Assembly: GCA_963924555.1 (NCBI GenBank)
Contig: OZ004596.1
Coordinates: forward strand, 4,164,139 to 4,228,138
Direction: 5' to 3'
DNA length: 64,000 nucleotides
Origin: Crambe crambe
Taxonomy: Eukaryota > Porifera > Demospongiae > Poecilosclerida > Crambeidae
This document shows positions 28,090-42,600 of the stretch, one piece after another; positions within the stretch are counted from its first letter, which is position 1, and the number at the start of each line of letters is the position of its first letter. The notes beneath the pieces are model-generated. The model worked only from the letters and a program-made list of their open reading frames with translations, searched no databases and had not been told where the DNA came from. A program made the position numbers and the translations under genes.

Positions 28090-30579
28090 AATGCGAATCA
28101 TCTAGCTGCCGCTGAGTGGTCACGTGCACCTGGTCAAGCCAGGATGCCTGTGCACTAAGCAGGCACTAAGAGCCAGTGCTGGCAACCTCCTGGAGCCCGG
28201 GCTAGGAACTCGCAGGAGGACACACACACACACAAACCATTATGCAAGTAAGAAATGAAGAAGTGTTAAATACTACACAATTTACCACGAACTAATTATG
28301 CATGAAACTGTAAAAAGAATTTTCAAAAAAAGTACATAAAGATCCTCTTTCATCAAGTACCTAGCTTAAGATTACACTATACAATATAAGTATTTGTTAG
28401 CTAAACTTGATAGATTCAATATAAGTAGGTCAAGTTTGATTATCTAAAATCAACCAGTGTGGCAGCTTGCAAACCAGAAATGATCATGACTAAGTTATGG
28501 GTCACTTGAGGTAGTGTGAATTGCCACGTGATAGGAAACAGCTTAGGGCTTCTAATCTTTGATGCTACCGGACTCCATTAGTGGGAGTGGTCCTTCCCTT
28601 TCCAGGAGCTAGTCAGTGAGTCGGGAGATTAATTAATGGGACCAAAACCCATGGCTTAGTGGTGATTGGATTGGGTTCTCCCCTGATGACTGGTATCAAA
28701 TGCTGACAAACTCAGATCAATGGGAACAAGTGAATGCAAAAAATTTCTTCGAAATAAAAATGTGAAGTAGGGATGGCCACAAATTTAGCACATAGCTATT
28801 ATAACTGCAGCTTCATTATAAAAACCAAGTACTGCAGCATCAAAGCAGAATATGTATTATAACTGCATGCAAGAGAGTGAACTTAGTGAAGTGACCCCTT
28901 ACCCATCATCAAGTACAAGATACTATTCCTACTTCACTCCCATGATCATGGGAGTGAAGTAGGAATAGTATCTTGTACTTGATGATGGGTAAGGGGTCAC
29001 TTCACTAAGTTCACTCTCTTGCATGCAGTTATAATACATATTCCAGCTAGATTTTTGGGCCATACTGCTTTGATGCTGCAGTACTTGGTTTTTATAATGA
29101 AGCTGCAGTTATAATAGCTATGTGCTAAATTTGTGGCCATCCCTACTTCACATTTTTATTTCGAAGAAATTTTTTGCATTCACTTGTTTGCATTCTTTTT
29201 CTTTGTGATTATGAAAATTGAAGGTATAGCTAATGCTTCCTTAATTGAACTAAATTAATTTAATGATCAAATTTTATAGTATTTCATTCCGTTCAGGGAG
29301 GAGAGTTTGAAGGATGATCATCTGCAGTGTAATGGAGTACTGAAAGGAGTGAACATTTTAAAAGAGAACAGCATTAGCTAATTGTTACGTATGTGATCAC
29401 TGAAATAATTATTGAGATGGTACGTATGTCTTGCTTGAGGGAGGAGTATGGGGAGTTTATGCAGTGGCTGTGAATATTTGGTGTAGTGATCATAATAGTG
29501 GATGCCATCAAATGGCCACATCCTGTGCAGGTGTTATATGAGGAGAACTGCTATTAATTGCCCCACCCCTTTTATGAGGTAATATCGCAAAGATTATTTT
29601 CATACGAGGCCCAGTTAGATTTTAGGCTATCCCTACTTAACCTTTTTATTTGAAGAAATTTTTCATCCTATAGTAGCATTATAGCCAGTACTTTGCTGTA
29701 GTGTAGTCAGCTCACTTCACCATGCCATGCACATGTCATTTACATTGCTGTTGCTGTAAAGTTTTATATCAACAAAACTTAAATAGCTAAACAAATTCTT
29801 CAACCAGAGACACTGTATGTACCTACAAAAGAAAAAGATAAGATTTATGTAGAGCTGGCTTTGCATAGTACTGTACTGTAGCCTCCCTCATTCAACTTCA
29901 AGCACTAAGAAAAAGGATAGAAACAAGTGAGCGTAAGCATCTGTACTGTAATTCAGCAAGGAGTGACTGGAACATCATCAGATAATAAATGAAGACCTTG
30001 GCTAGCTAAACTTAAGCTTATGTGGCTCCGCCCATAAGCTTCGCCCCCTTCAAAATGGCGTAGAAAGATTAGCAGTGTTCTGAGTGCTATCGAATAGTGA
30101 AGTAGAGCCTTAGTCAAAACTAATAGCAAAAGATCAGCCTCTAGGTGCCGCTCTAACAGATGGCCAAAGCAGAATTTTGATGACTATAGCCAGTAAGTCG
30201 GTACGTCGATCTGATTATTATTATTATCCTTATTATAAAGAAATAGAACAAAAGTCAATTTTAGAACTCGTTTTTTTCTTATGCTAGCGAATGAATTTTT
30301 GGCTTTTGAACATTCTCCTCTCTTCTTTGTAGATATAATTCACTGTAGCCTTCTGAGAACCTGTAGAGTAAGGGTAGAAGAGAAAGAAGAGTTTTTAGTT
30401 TATACAGTCCTATGACCTTTGACCCGCCATCCCTACTTAGAGAGTGCTAGCGCACTCTCTGATATTAGGCTTTACTATATAAATAGGCTGTAACTTGGTC
30501 TCAATCAGCAGCGCAGTGGACAAGATCATTTCCAAAGTTATATTTCATTTTCATTTTTTGTTTCTACTAAAAAAAAACC

Positions 30580-30618
<39 letters not shown>

Positions 30619-33600
30619 GAGTATTATAACCCCTGCATATCCACTGAGGGTTAAAAATGTGTTGGGCCATTCCATATAAATTAATAATTATGACATGCAT
30701 CTAGCTAGCTCATCACGGAATAGTGACATCGTATAAACTTACTGGCTGCTAGCCATAAATAATGCAATTGCACTGGCAACTACAATTACAGTGTTCATGT
30801 TCCAGTTGCTACAAAAGGCCTCAAAGTGCTGTATAGTGACTCTAATTATTTAATTCTTCAATTCTACGGATGGCACAAAACCAGAGCTATAAAAACTGTT
30901 AATTCAGTTCTATAGATAGAACTATTTATGTCTTACTTTTATCTGAGCCTGTGGACACACACTTTTGAGGGGCAGGTTTGTGTACAGCTGCAGGGAGAAT
31001 GCTCCTGGATCCTACATAGTTATCTGTTGAGTTGGTAGCACCTAAAGTTCGTCGTGGGGGAAGAGGGGAAGGTGGTTCCTCTTCTTCTTCCTTTACACCT
31101 CTCTTATTATTGACTTCAGAATCTGGTTGAGGTGCATAACAGTTCTGTTTGGGCTGAGGGTGTGGTAAGGGGGGCTTGGAATCAACTTTGAATCCTGGAC
31201 CACCAATAAACTCCACATAAGCCCCCGCATGTTCATCAAGAGGCCTAGTACATAGAATGAATCATGTGGATCATGTGACATGAGAGTACAATCACATACC
31301 ATATACCACAAATTTTTGTTGCTTTACAAATCAAAATGTGAACCATAATTCCCTGTATTAATCATATGGTTAATATTTACTAGCACATTTACCCTCATTA
31401 GTTCGAGTGAAATTAATCCCTAATTTCATTTGTAGTTCATATTTTTTCACTCCTACCTACTGCGCATGTGTAAGTAACAACATTTAAATTTCTGAAGATG
31501 ATAGGCAAGCTTGATTGATTTCTATAGCATACTTTCAGGGTGAATTGTAGGTGCTAGGCTTATCTAAGTGGATTGTTGGCCTAGTAGGCCACCACTAGGC
31601 TAAAGTAAGCGTTTTGTGGCAAGCATTACAGGTTCACATAAACAGCTTCCTACATGCAGCTGCCGGGCTGATACAAGTAATCTACCATATGATTTTCATG
31701 CAATTTGGGCATAATTGCATGAGAAACTGGCTAGGTAATTGCACGAGGCGAAGCCGAGTGCAATTTAGACAGTTTTGAATCAAAGCATGTGATTACCTAT
31801 ACTAAAAACTAGAGCAATGTGTATAACATTTGACAGCGAGCAAGCAAGAAGCAAGTATAGTATTCCTATGGCTTAGAGCTGATAGGCTGTAATTCATTTG
31901 TGCTTCAAATCTTTGCTGTTGAGCGATGTAAGTAGCAGGCAGCTGCATGCATAGAAAGCTGTAGTATTTACCATAAAGCACTTAGATAAGTCTGGTGCCT
32001 ACAATCCACTTGATCTGATGCATGCGCAAGCAGTGTATACCAGGCCCTATTTTTCCCCTCCCCCCAAAATTATATACCAAGTAGAAAAAAAAAAAAAAAA
32101 AAAAAAGAGAAGAAATACGTAATGTAATAAATAATCTGCGTTTCTTCCCTGAGTACCTCAGCACTTTGTTGCCATCACGGATCTCTCAATTTAGACAGTT
32201 TCGAATCAAAGCATGTGATTATCTATACTAACTACTAGAGCAATGTGTAACATTTGACAGCGAGCAAGCAAGAAGTATTCCTATGGCTTAGAGCTAATTC
32301 ATTTGTGGTTCAAATCTTTGCTGTTGAGCGATGTAAGTAGCAGGCAGCTGCATACATAGAAAGCTGTAGTACTTACTTAGATAAGTCTACTGCCTACAAT
32401 CCACTTGATCTGATGCATGCGCAAGCAGTGTATACCAGGCCCTATTTTTTCCTCTCCCCCCGAAATTATATACCAAGTAGAAAAAAAAAGAGAAGAAATA
32501 TGTAATGTAATAAATAATCTAATCAAAGCGCGTTTCTTCCCTGAGTACCTCAGCACTTTGTTGCCATCACGGATCTCTAAAGCAACTTTGTCCTTCTTCA
32601 TGCTATTAACTTAGAGCGCCTAACTCGACTTCGTTTTGGACTGCACATCAGGTCAGAAATTGTACTATAGTCTCCATGTTGACGATCTTTACCATACGAT
32701 TTAAGAACACGTGTAAGCAGAGTTCTTTAGCTTTCTCCTGTAGTGGCAAGCCTTGATTGCAGACAGAGATGAGACTCTGCTAAGCAGTGTAGGCATTATG
32801 TGGTTCAGGTGAGTATCTAGTCAGCTTTATTATCATCGGTAATTGTCTCCATGTTGATCAATCTAAGAACACGTGCAAGCAGAGTTCTTTAGCTCTCCTG
32901 TAGTGGCAAGCCTTGATTTCAGACAGAGATGAGACTCTGTTAAGCAGTGTGTACAGGCATTATGTGGTATCTAGTCTGAGTCAGCTTAACTATCATCCGT
33001 ATTAATAGCTGACAAAAAGCTAACCAGCTGCTTGTATTATGGAACTATCTTTTATCAGCTTATGGCCTTCCAGCATCAATAATCTGTGACTTTGGACACT
33101 AGTGAGAGAGTAGAGTTGTACTTCCTGACCTTTCACCTGTTTACTTACTAGCAAAATAATACTTTTAATGATCAAATAATTATTGCCTTGACAGCTTGAC
33201 ACATCCGTAATATAAAAAAAAGCATACATTGTAAATATGAACTTGTTGCCTGCTTTTTTCTACTTGGTATGTGGTCAACTCTTGTTACATACCAAGTAGA
33301 ACAAGTTTGTCTTCAAAAAGACATGTGCCTCGGCACTGGTAGAATATGAGGTAGTACAGTGCACACTGTTGAAATTCAATTCTAGCTAAGCTTATGTATA
33401 TTATAAACATCAAATGGAATTCGAGCTCTCTGATCGGCTTTTCAAATATTCACTTCCATGCAAGACCTGTAGTTGATCTCTTGCCTTTCCTGATGTCTGG
33501 CATCATCTTGTTGAAATTGCACTCATGACTCTATAGTAGCTATCATGTCATAATCATACATACTTATTATCACATTCCTTTTTGGTCATGTGGATCATGT

Positions 33601-36600
33601 ATAGCCATGCTTTTGTTGATTCATGCTATATACTCGCTGTTAGTTAGCTGATTTCAATAGGTTATGGGCCCAGACACGACTGTCTGAACTTTTAGTCAGC
33701 TAGTAGTGAGTTTGAGAATCGGTAGATAGAAAAAGCACAATGGCAGAAGGGAAAATATTGTCTATCATACCATTGAATGGCAGTAACTATCCGACTTGGA
33801 AAGTTCAGCACTGAAGAACAACCAGATCCAGATACCAATGGGCGCTAACCATGCCAAGTACTTGTCACGGAGGGATCGGGGATTGGCCACCATTGTGTTG
33901 GCGGTCGACCCATCTCTGCTCTATCTCATCGGAACAGACCCGGAGGATCCAAAAGCAGTCTGGAGAAAGTTGTCTGGTCAATTCCAGAAGAAGACTTGGG
34001 CTAACAAGCTAAGTCTCAGAAAGAAGATGTTCACTATGAAGCGAAGTGATAGTGGGTCAATGAGAGAGTACATCAAGAAGATGACAGAGACTTTCGATGA
34101 ACTGGCAGTGATAGCAGAACCAATTTCAGATGAAGACAAAGTCATATACCTCCTTGCAGGGTTTCCAGAAAGCTATGACGTATTGGTGACTGCCCTGGAG
34201 AGTGGAGTGGACACTGTGCCACCCCTGGAAAGTGTAACCGAGCGCTTACTCAGGGAAGAACAGAAACTGAAGGACAGAGAGGAAGTAGATAACAGCAAGA
34301 AGCTTCTCATGGCAAAGAGATACTTGCCACTACTGCAAGAAGCCTGGACACTTCAAAAAGGACTGCAGGAAGTTTGCACAAGCACAGTCTAGTGAGAAGG
34401 ATGGAAAGTACAAGAATCCATCACGTCATCCCAAGAAGCAGCAACAGTCTCAGGATACCATGCTGATCAGTAACGCACTTGTGGTAAAGTCGAGAAATGA
34501 CTGGATTGTGGACTCGGGTGCCACCTGCCATATGTGCAACGACTGCGACATGTTCACAGAGTTGAAACAGCAAGGATCTCACAAGAAAGTCACATTGGGT
34601 GACTGGAGCACATTGGACGTTGCTGGGGAAGGAACAGTCGACATGGATATGCATGAGTAATGGTGTCAGAAGAGGTTGTGCACTAAAAAAAGTGCTATAT
34701 GTTCCCGAGCTGGCATACAACTTATGCAGTGTCACCAGAGCAACAGAATCCGGAAAGACAGTTCAGTTTAATGAGTCAGGGTGTGAGTTTCAGAACAAGA
34801 ATGGCGAAACTATTGCACTTGGTACACGGCAAGGAAGCCTGTACTACCTGAGCTTCAACAGGAAGTCTCAAGAAAGAGTGTATGTAGCCAGAACTAAGAA
34901 CAAAGAAAGACTCTGGCATCGCCAATTTGGTCACCTGAATGAGCAGAGCATGCAGAAGCTTGTAAAGAAAGAACTAGTCAACCATCTCGATTATGACACA
35001 ACAGAAGAAGTTGGTGTCTGTGAAGCTTGCATTGGAGGGAAACAGTGTAAGAACAGTTTCAAATCAAGTGAGACAGCGACATCGGTACCCCTGGAGCTAG
35101 TCCACTCAGATGTTTGTAGGAAGATGGGCGCAAAGTCCAAGGGAGGAGCAGAATACTTCCTGACACTACTGGATGACAAGACGCACTACACCTGGGTATA
35201 TCCTCTCAAGACCAAGGACCAGGTGTTTGAACGCTTCAAAGAGTGGCAGGCAGAAGTGGAGAATTTCACAGGCAGGAAAGTGAAGATTTTGCGAACAGAC
35301 AATGGTGGAGAGTTCACCTCCAACAGTTTCCAAGCCCACCTCAAGTCTTGTGGTGTTCGTCATGAACTGACAATACCAAAAACCCCAGAGCAGAATGGAG
35401 CTGCCGAAAGGCTCAATCGCACATTGGTGGAAACCACGAGAGCAATGCTCTTGGATGCTATGTTACCTCAGAAGTTCTGGGTGGAAGCAGTCTCCACAGC
35501 TGCATACTTGAAAAACAGAAGCCCCACCTCAGCAGTGGATGGAGCCACACCCCATCAAGCCTGGTATGGGAAGAAACCACGTGTGGAGCACTTGAGAGTA
35601 TTTGGAAGTATAGCATATGTCCATGTTCCTAAGGACGAGAGGGGAAAACTTGACTCAAAGACCAAGAAATGCATCTTACTGGGTTATGGGAGCGTGCAGA
35701 AAGGATACAGAGTATTTGATCCTCAAGGTCTTGTACAGCAGAAACGTGAAGTTCGATGAACAAGAGAGAAGAAGACCACCTGTGGAGGAGGAGGAACCTG
35801 CATAACGTCCGTTGATTCTAGACTTTGTTGATGCCCCTGAATCTGACCATGAAGGAGGAGACGTAGAAGATGACGTAAGGGAAGAATCACCTGTTGATGG
35901 AAATAACGACCTACCTACTGCTGTTGAACCCCCACTCAGACGATCTACAAGAGAACGGAGACCAGTGGACTACTGGGGTTATCCGCAAGCTCACCTCACA
36001 ATTCATCATGAGCCCATCACGTTTGGAGAAGCGACCAGTTGCTCAGAGAAAGCCAAGTGGAGTGAGGCTATGAGTAAGGAAATGAAGTCACTAAAAGACA
36101 ATGAAGTCTGGGAGCTGACCACACTGCCTCAAGGGAAAACAGCAATCGGTTGCAAGTGGGTGTACAAGGTGAAAACGAACAATAACGGTTCAGTCGAGCG
36201 TTATAAGGCTAGGCTCGTAGCACAGGGATTTGATCAGAAATGTGGCTCAGACTACGATGCAATTTTTTGTCCTGTTGTACGTTTGGAATCATTGAGGATA
36301 TTGATCGCACTTGCTGCACAACACAGATTGGAACATCATCATATTGATGTAGCCACAGCATTTCTCAATGCCACATTGAAGGAAGAGGTCTATATGAAGC
36401 AGCCAACTGGATATGAGAAAGAAGGTGATGAACACCTAGTATGCAGATTGAAGAAAAGCATATATGGACTGAAACAGTCGCCAAGGTGTTGGAACATAGC
36501 ACTTGACTCTCACCTCAAGAAGATGGGATTCACCCAATCGAAATCTGAACCCTGTATCTACATGTCAAGGAAAGATACTATTTACATTGGCATGTATGTC

Positions 36601-39600
36601 GATGATATGATCCTGGCTGGGAAAGATGAAAACAAATTGAAAATAATCAAGGAGGAGCTGTCTGCTAGGTTCGACATCAAGGACCTGGGGAAGCTGAGTT
36701 ATTTTCTGGGTATTTCTATTGTTCAGAAGCAGAATGAGACCTGCATACACAGAAAGCTCCTGATGAAGTTCGGGATGAGTGACTGCAAGCCAGTCAAGAC
36801 TCCTATGAATACAAGCAATAACCTTATGAAGGCAACTGAGGAAGAGGAAGCAGTGAACCAGCAGTTATATCAGTCTCTAGTGGGAAGTCTGATGTATCTA
36901 GCGATGTGTACGAGGCCAGACATAGCATATGCAGTGGGAAAATTGGCCAGATTCTCAAGCAAACCCAACCAAGCTCACCGGGTAGCGGCAAAACAAGTGT
37001 TGTGATACCTGCAAGGCACGCCAAGTTTTGGAATCATTTTCAGAAGAGATGAACCAGGAAGCTACGTGGGCTACTCTGATGCAGACTGGGCAGGAGATAA
37101 GGAAGACAGAAAGTCAACTTCCGGCTACATATTCCAGATTGCAGGTGGACCAGTGTCATGGAGAAGCAAGAAGCAAGATACTGTGGCTCTTTCAACCGCA
37201 GAAGCTGAGTATGTGGCATTATCTAGTGCTGCACAAGAGTGTGTATGGTTGAGAAGACTCAACTCTGAGCTAGGAAATTTGTCAGAAGGATCTACCACAA
37301 TCCTGGAAGACAACCAATCCTGTATTGCGATGGCCAGGAATCCATAATTTCATGGAAGGGCTAAGCATATCAATATTAAACATCATTTCATCAGAGAAAA
37401 AGTAAACAATGGAACGATTGAACTCAAGTACTGTCCTACTCATGAGATGGTGGCTGATATGCTGTCCAAGGGACTTGCTGAACAACAATTCTGTTTCCTT
37501 CGAGAAAGGGTAGGAATAGTACCATTAAAGGACTCTTAACTTTGAGCCATGAGTGAGGAGGAGTGTTGAAATTGCACTCATGACTCTAGTAGCTATCATG
37601 TCATAATCATACATACTTATTATCACATTCCTTTTTGGTCATGTGGATCATGTGATCTCTCTTATAGCCAGATTCATGCCATTAACTTTTTATACTTGCT
37701 GTTAGTTAGCTGATTTCAATACATCTGACATGACATGTGGTGTCTCTGTTCATTACTCTCTCTCTCTCTCTCCTGTTGCCAGCTGGCCTTCTTCACGATT
37801 AGACTGCCGTCTCTCTGTTACTGTTCTTTGCTTTCTGGCATGTAGTCTGGTGCTCTTGGCTTTCCTGTAGCCTGGCTAATCCTGCCAGATGTACACTACC
37901 TTGTTAAAATGTTCATTTGTCAATCACGAATTCGCCTAGACTGCCGTCTCTGTTGTTTATGTCCGTTACTTTCTCGCTGTCTCTTGGTCCATTGATGCTT
38001 GAATAACAGCTAGTTGTTTGCCTAACTATCTCTATCTACACGTGCAATGTAGATTGCGTGGGTGTAAGTTACATGAACGTGCGGGTGTGCTACTATTATG
38101 ACGTACATACCACCACTGTGACCACCATAGTTGATCCCGGCACTGCGCCTCGGCACTCCAGTGCCGAGGCAAAAAAAAGTAATGTAATCTAAACTAGGGT
38201 ATGTTCGTGTAACATATTCAATCGGCGAGCGAAGTAATGCTTACCACAAGTATTTAGAAAGCCAAGCGCCTCTATGACAAAATGCTGTAGAAAGCAATAA
38301 GCTCTAGCTGTTTGTTCTAAGTGCTATGGGCATGTTTCATTTGTGGGGTCAAAGGTCAAACAAATGTATGGGCATGTGTATTATTAATATACCTGCTAGC
38401 TATTGACGTACCAAATATATATATATATATATATATCACGAATCTCAATTTGCATCACAAGTGTGTGGCTCGCTCGCTTCGCTCACTCGCCTAATAAATA
38501 AATAAATATCAAAGCGCGATCCTTCCCTGAGTACCTTAGCACTTTGCTGTCATCACGGATCTCTAAAGCAACTTCATCCTTCTCCATGCTATTAACTTAG
38601 AGTGCCTAACTCTACTTCGTTTTGTACTCTGCATCAGGTCGGAAATTGTATACTACCATCTCCATGTTGACGATCTTTACCATACAATCTAAGAACACGT
38701 GCAAGCAGAGTTCTCCTGTAGCGTCAAGCCTTGATTGCAGACAGAGATGAGACTCTGCTAAGCAGTGTGTACAGGTTCAGGTGAGTATCTAGTCAACTTT
38801 AACTATTGTACTACCGTCTCCATGTTGACAATCTTTACCATACAATCTAGCCAACATATGCAGAGAGCTTTCTCCTGTAGCGGCAAGCCTTGATTGCAGA
38901 CAGAGATGAGACTCTGCTAACCAGTGTGTAAAGGCATTATGTGGTTCAGGTGAGTATCTAGTCAGCTTTAGCTAGGTCATAATCAGCTACTTGTATAGTC
39001 TGGCTGGCGACGACCCCTGGTAAAAAATAGGGGTCTGGTGACACCGCTATACCAAACCAGTTTTTACCCCATGATTCTGGGGGGGAAGTTGCGGTATCGT
39101 GAATATCATTAGCACGACCAAAGAATTCAATTAGCCAAAGAGCGACTTCTGCATGGCTGAATCTTGCTGCAATTGGGTGCCATTGGAGCCCAAGACTGAA
39201 TCTTTGAAGGTTGAGTCAGCTAAGCGCCTAGTCTGGCATAGCGGCGGGTCGCCTGAAAGATCTACAGTTGCAGGTTTCAGAGATGTTTTCGGGATCTTGC
39301 CTACGGGGTATGGTAAAAGCCTTTGCTATGGACATTCGACAAGATCAGCAGCTCTGGATCCCCTGAGTCATCTATAGTTTGTGCTGTGACTGAAGAACAA
39401 GTTATGTGCATCGCGCAGGCGGCTGACCGTGTTTTTTCGTGACCGTGATGACATCCTCAATTCGCGCTGATCGCATTCCATTAGAACTCTGGTCCGGTAT
39501 AGCAGTGTCACCAGACCCCTATTTTTTACCAGGGGTAGTCGCCCGCCAGACTACTTGTATGGAAATATTTCCCATCTTTTATCAGGTTATGGCCTTCCAG

Positions 39601-42600
39601 CTTCAATAATCTGTGACTGGGACACTAGTGTGAGAGTAGAGTTGTGCTTCCTGACCTTTCACCTGTTCACTTACTAGCAAAATAATATTTTTAATGATCA
39701 AAATAATTATTGCCTTGACAGCTTGACACATCTAAAAACAACAACATACATTATAAATATGAAGTAAACTCTTATTGCCTGTTTTTTCTACTTGGTACGC
39801 TTGAAATTACATACTAAGTAGTTACATACCAAGTAGAAAAAAAAAAGAAATACGTAATGTAATCTAAATAAATAATCAAAGCGCGTTTCTTCCCTGAGTA
39901 CCTCAGCACTTCGTTGCCATCACATATCTGCAAAGCAACTTCGCTCATCTTCATGCTATTAACTTAGAGCGCCTAACTCTACTTCGTTTTGGACTGCGCA
40001 TCAGGTCAGAAATTGTACTACCATCTCCATGTTGACAATCTTTACCATACAATTTAACATGTGCAAGCAGAGTTCTTTAACTTTATCCTGTAGTAGCGGC
40101 AAGCCTTGATTGCAGACAGAGATGAGACTCTGCTAAGCAGCAGTGTGGTTCAGGTGAGTATCTAGTCAGCTTTAGGCCTACTATCATCGGTAATTATACT
40201 ACTGTCTCCATGTTGACGATCTTTACCATGCAATCTAAGAACACATGCAAACAGAGTTCTCCTGTAGCGGCAAGCCTTGATTGTAGACAGAGATGAGACT
40301 CGTCTACAGGCATTATGTGGTTCAGGTGAGTATCTAGTCAGCTTTAACTATCATCTGTATTAATCGCTGACCAAAAGAGTTAGGTCATAATCAACTCAGG
40401 GGCGGCTCCATAGGGGGGGCAAGGGGGGCGATTGCCCCCCCAACTGGAGGGTCCCAACACAAAGTGAGGTTTCCTAAATGCCTCTATGTATGTGATGTAG
40501 CTTATCTTCGAACTTTCGCCCCCCCAATGGCAAACTCATAGAGCCTCCCCTGCAACTGCTTGTATTATGGAAATGTTTCCTATCTTTTATCAGGTTATGG
40601 CCTTCCAGCTTCAATAATCTGTGACTTGGGACACTAGTGAGAGCTCCCTGACCTTTCACCTACAAATAATTATATCAAAATAATTATTGCCTTGACAGCT
40701 TCTCTCAGTGACACATCTGTAATGTAAAAATATGAATAAGACTTATTGCCTGTTTTTTCTACTTAGCTAGTATGCGGTCGAGTCTTGAAAAAAAAAGAAA
40801 AAAAAAGAGAAAGAATGACGTAATATAATCTAAATAAATAAATAAATAATCAAAGCGCGATCCTTCCCTGAGTACCTCAGCGCTTCGCTGCCATCACCGA
40901 TCTCTAAAGCAACTTCGTCCTTCTCCGTGCTATTAACTTAGAGCGCCTAACTCTATTTCGTTTTGGACTGCGCATCAGGTCAGAAATTGTACTAACGTCT
41001 CCATGTTGACGATCTTTACCATACAATCTAAGAACACGTCCATGTTGACGATCTTTACCATGCAATATAAGAACACATGCAAGCAGAGTTCCTTAGCTTT
41101 CTCCTGTAGCGGCAAGCCTTGATTGCAGACAGAGATGAGACTCGTGTACAGGCATTATGTGGTTCAGGTGAGTATCTAGTCAGCTTTAACTATCATCTGT
41201 ATTAATACCTGACAAAAAGCAATCAACTGCTTGTATTATGGAAATGTTTCCTATCTTTTATCAGGTTGTGGACTTCCAGCTTCAATAATCTGACTTGGGA
41301 CAGTGGTGAGAGAGTAGAGTTGTGCTTCCTGTGTTAACTTGCTTCAAAATAATATTTTTTAATGATCAAAATAATTATTGCCATCTGTAATGTAAAAAAA
41401 ATCATACATTGTAAATATGAATAAGACTTATTGCCTGTTTTTTCTACTTGATGCGCAGTCCAAAACGAAGTAGAGTTAGGCGCTCTAAGTTAATAGCATG
41501 AAGAAGAGCGAAGTTGCTTTACAGATCCATGATGGCAACGAAGCGCTGAGGTACTCAGGGAAGAAACGCGCTTTGATTATTTATTTATTTATTTAGATTA
41601 TTTATTTAGATTACATTATGTATTTCTTTTTTTTTCTACTTGGTATATATATTTTTTTCAAGACTCGACCACATACTATACATTTTAAGAACATGTGCAA
41701 GCAGAGTTCTTTAGCTTTATCCTGTAGTAGCAGCAAGCCTTGATTGCAGACAGAGATGAGACTCGTCTACAGGCATTATGTGGGTCAGGTGAGTATCTAG
41801 TCAGCTTTAACTACCATCTGAATAGCTGACAAAAAGCAGTAAGGTCATAATGAACTGCTTGTATTATGGAAATGTTTTCCTTTCTTTTATCAGGTTATGG
41901 CCTTCCAGTTTCAATAACCTGTGACTTGGGACACTAGTGAGAGAGTAGAGTTGTGCTTGCTACAAAATATTTTTAATAATTATTGCCTTGACAGCTTCTC
42001 TCAGTGACACATCTGTAATGTAAAAAAAGCATACATTGTAGCTAAATATGAATAAGATTTATTGCCTGTTTTTCTACTTGGTATGTGGTCGACTCTTGAA
42101 AAAAAAAGAAAAAGAAAAAAAAAAGGCCACAGTACATAGATTGTAGGCCAATTTCTATCACCCAGACTCCTCTCTACCTCTTCCCTCATAACCCCAAGGT
42201 TGGTATGGCCTGCATTTTTACTGCAATTAATTAGCCTATACCAAAATACTAATTCAAGTGCTTACAAAGTGAGTAGCCTCGTACCCAGATTGATTGTAAA
42301 ATAACAACCTTGCACCATTTCCTATTATGCAGGCTGCAATTACAGAGCTAATAAAGATTGGTTATTCAGTACAAAGCAATGCTCTGTGTAGTATATATAT
42401 ATATATTTTTAAATTTCATTTCAGTTCATTGTTGTTTAAAGAGTAAGAGGTCAGGATACCACACTTTGTATGCATATCATACCAACCTTGGGGTTATGAG
42501 GAGAGATGGAAATGAGGTGGAGGGGAGTTTGGGTGGTGCTGGAAATTGATCTACATAATCATAGCTTTCTGCATTACTGTAAACTAAAACATAACAAAAA

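Larger units (their letters stand above)
27818..30936. other. 3.1-kb intron with MITEs and microsatellites
   Basis: Contents: (CA)n at about 28040-28087, a unique GC-richer stretch at 28108-28225, a full fold-back MITE at 28726-29187, parts of other hairpin families at 29585-29940, a repeat copy at 29935-30463 and (CA)n at about 30581-30616. I see no additional exon that is needed, because the flanking exons join in phase. Confidence 0.6.
33509..37721 (+). mobile_element. Copia-type LTR retrotransposon, degenerate
   Basis: 4.2-kb element with LTRs at 33509-33659 and 37564-37721 flanked by a 5-bp target duplication catct (33504-33508 and 37722-37726). Order gag, protease, integrase, reverse transcriptase, RNase H defines Copia (Pseudoviridae-like). 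It lies antisense to the host gene inside its 11.2-kb intron. The LTRs differ by several indels and the coding region has frameshifts and stops, so it is an old copy. Confidence 0.93.

Noticed and set aside
28640..28700. Possible tRNA-derived SINE (tggcttagtggt resembling an A box, gggttctcccc resembling a B box)
   Set aside because: Box spacing is too short, the B box is a poor match, and no tail or second copy is seen.
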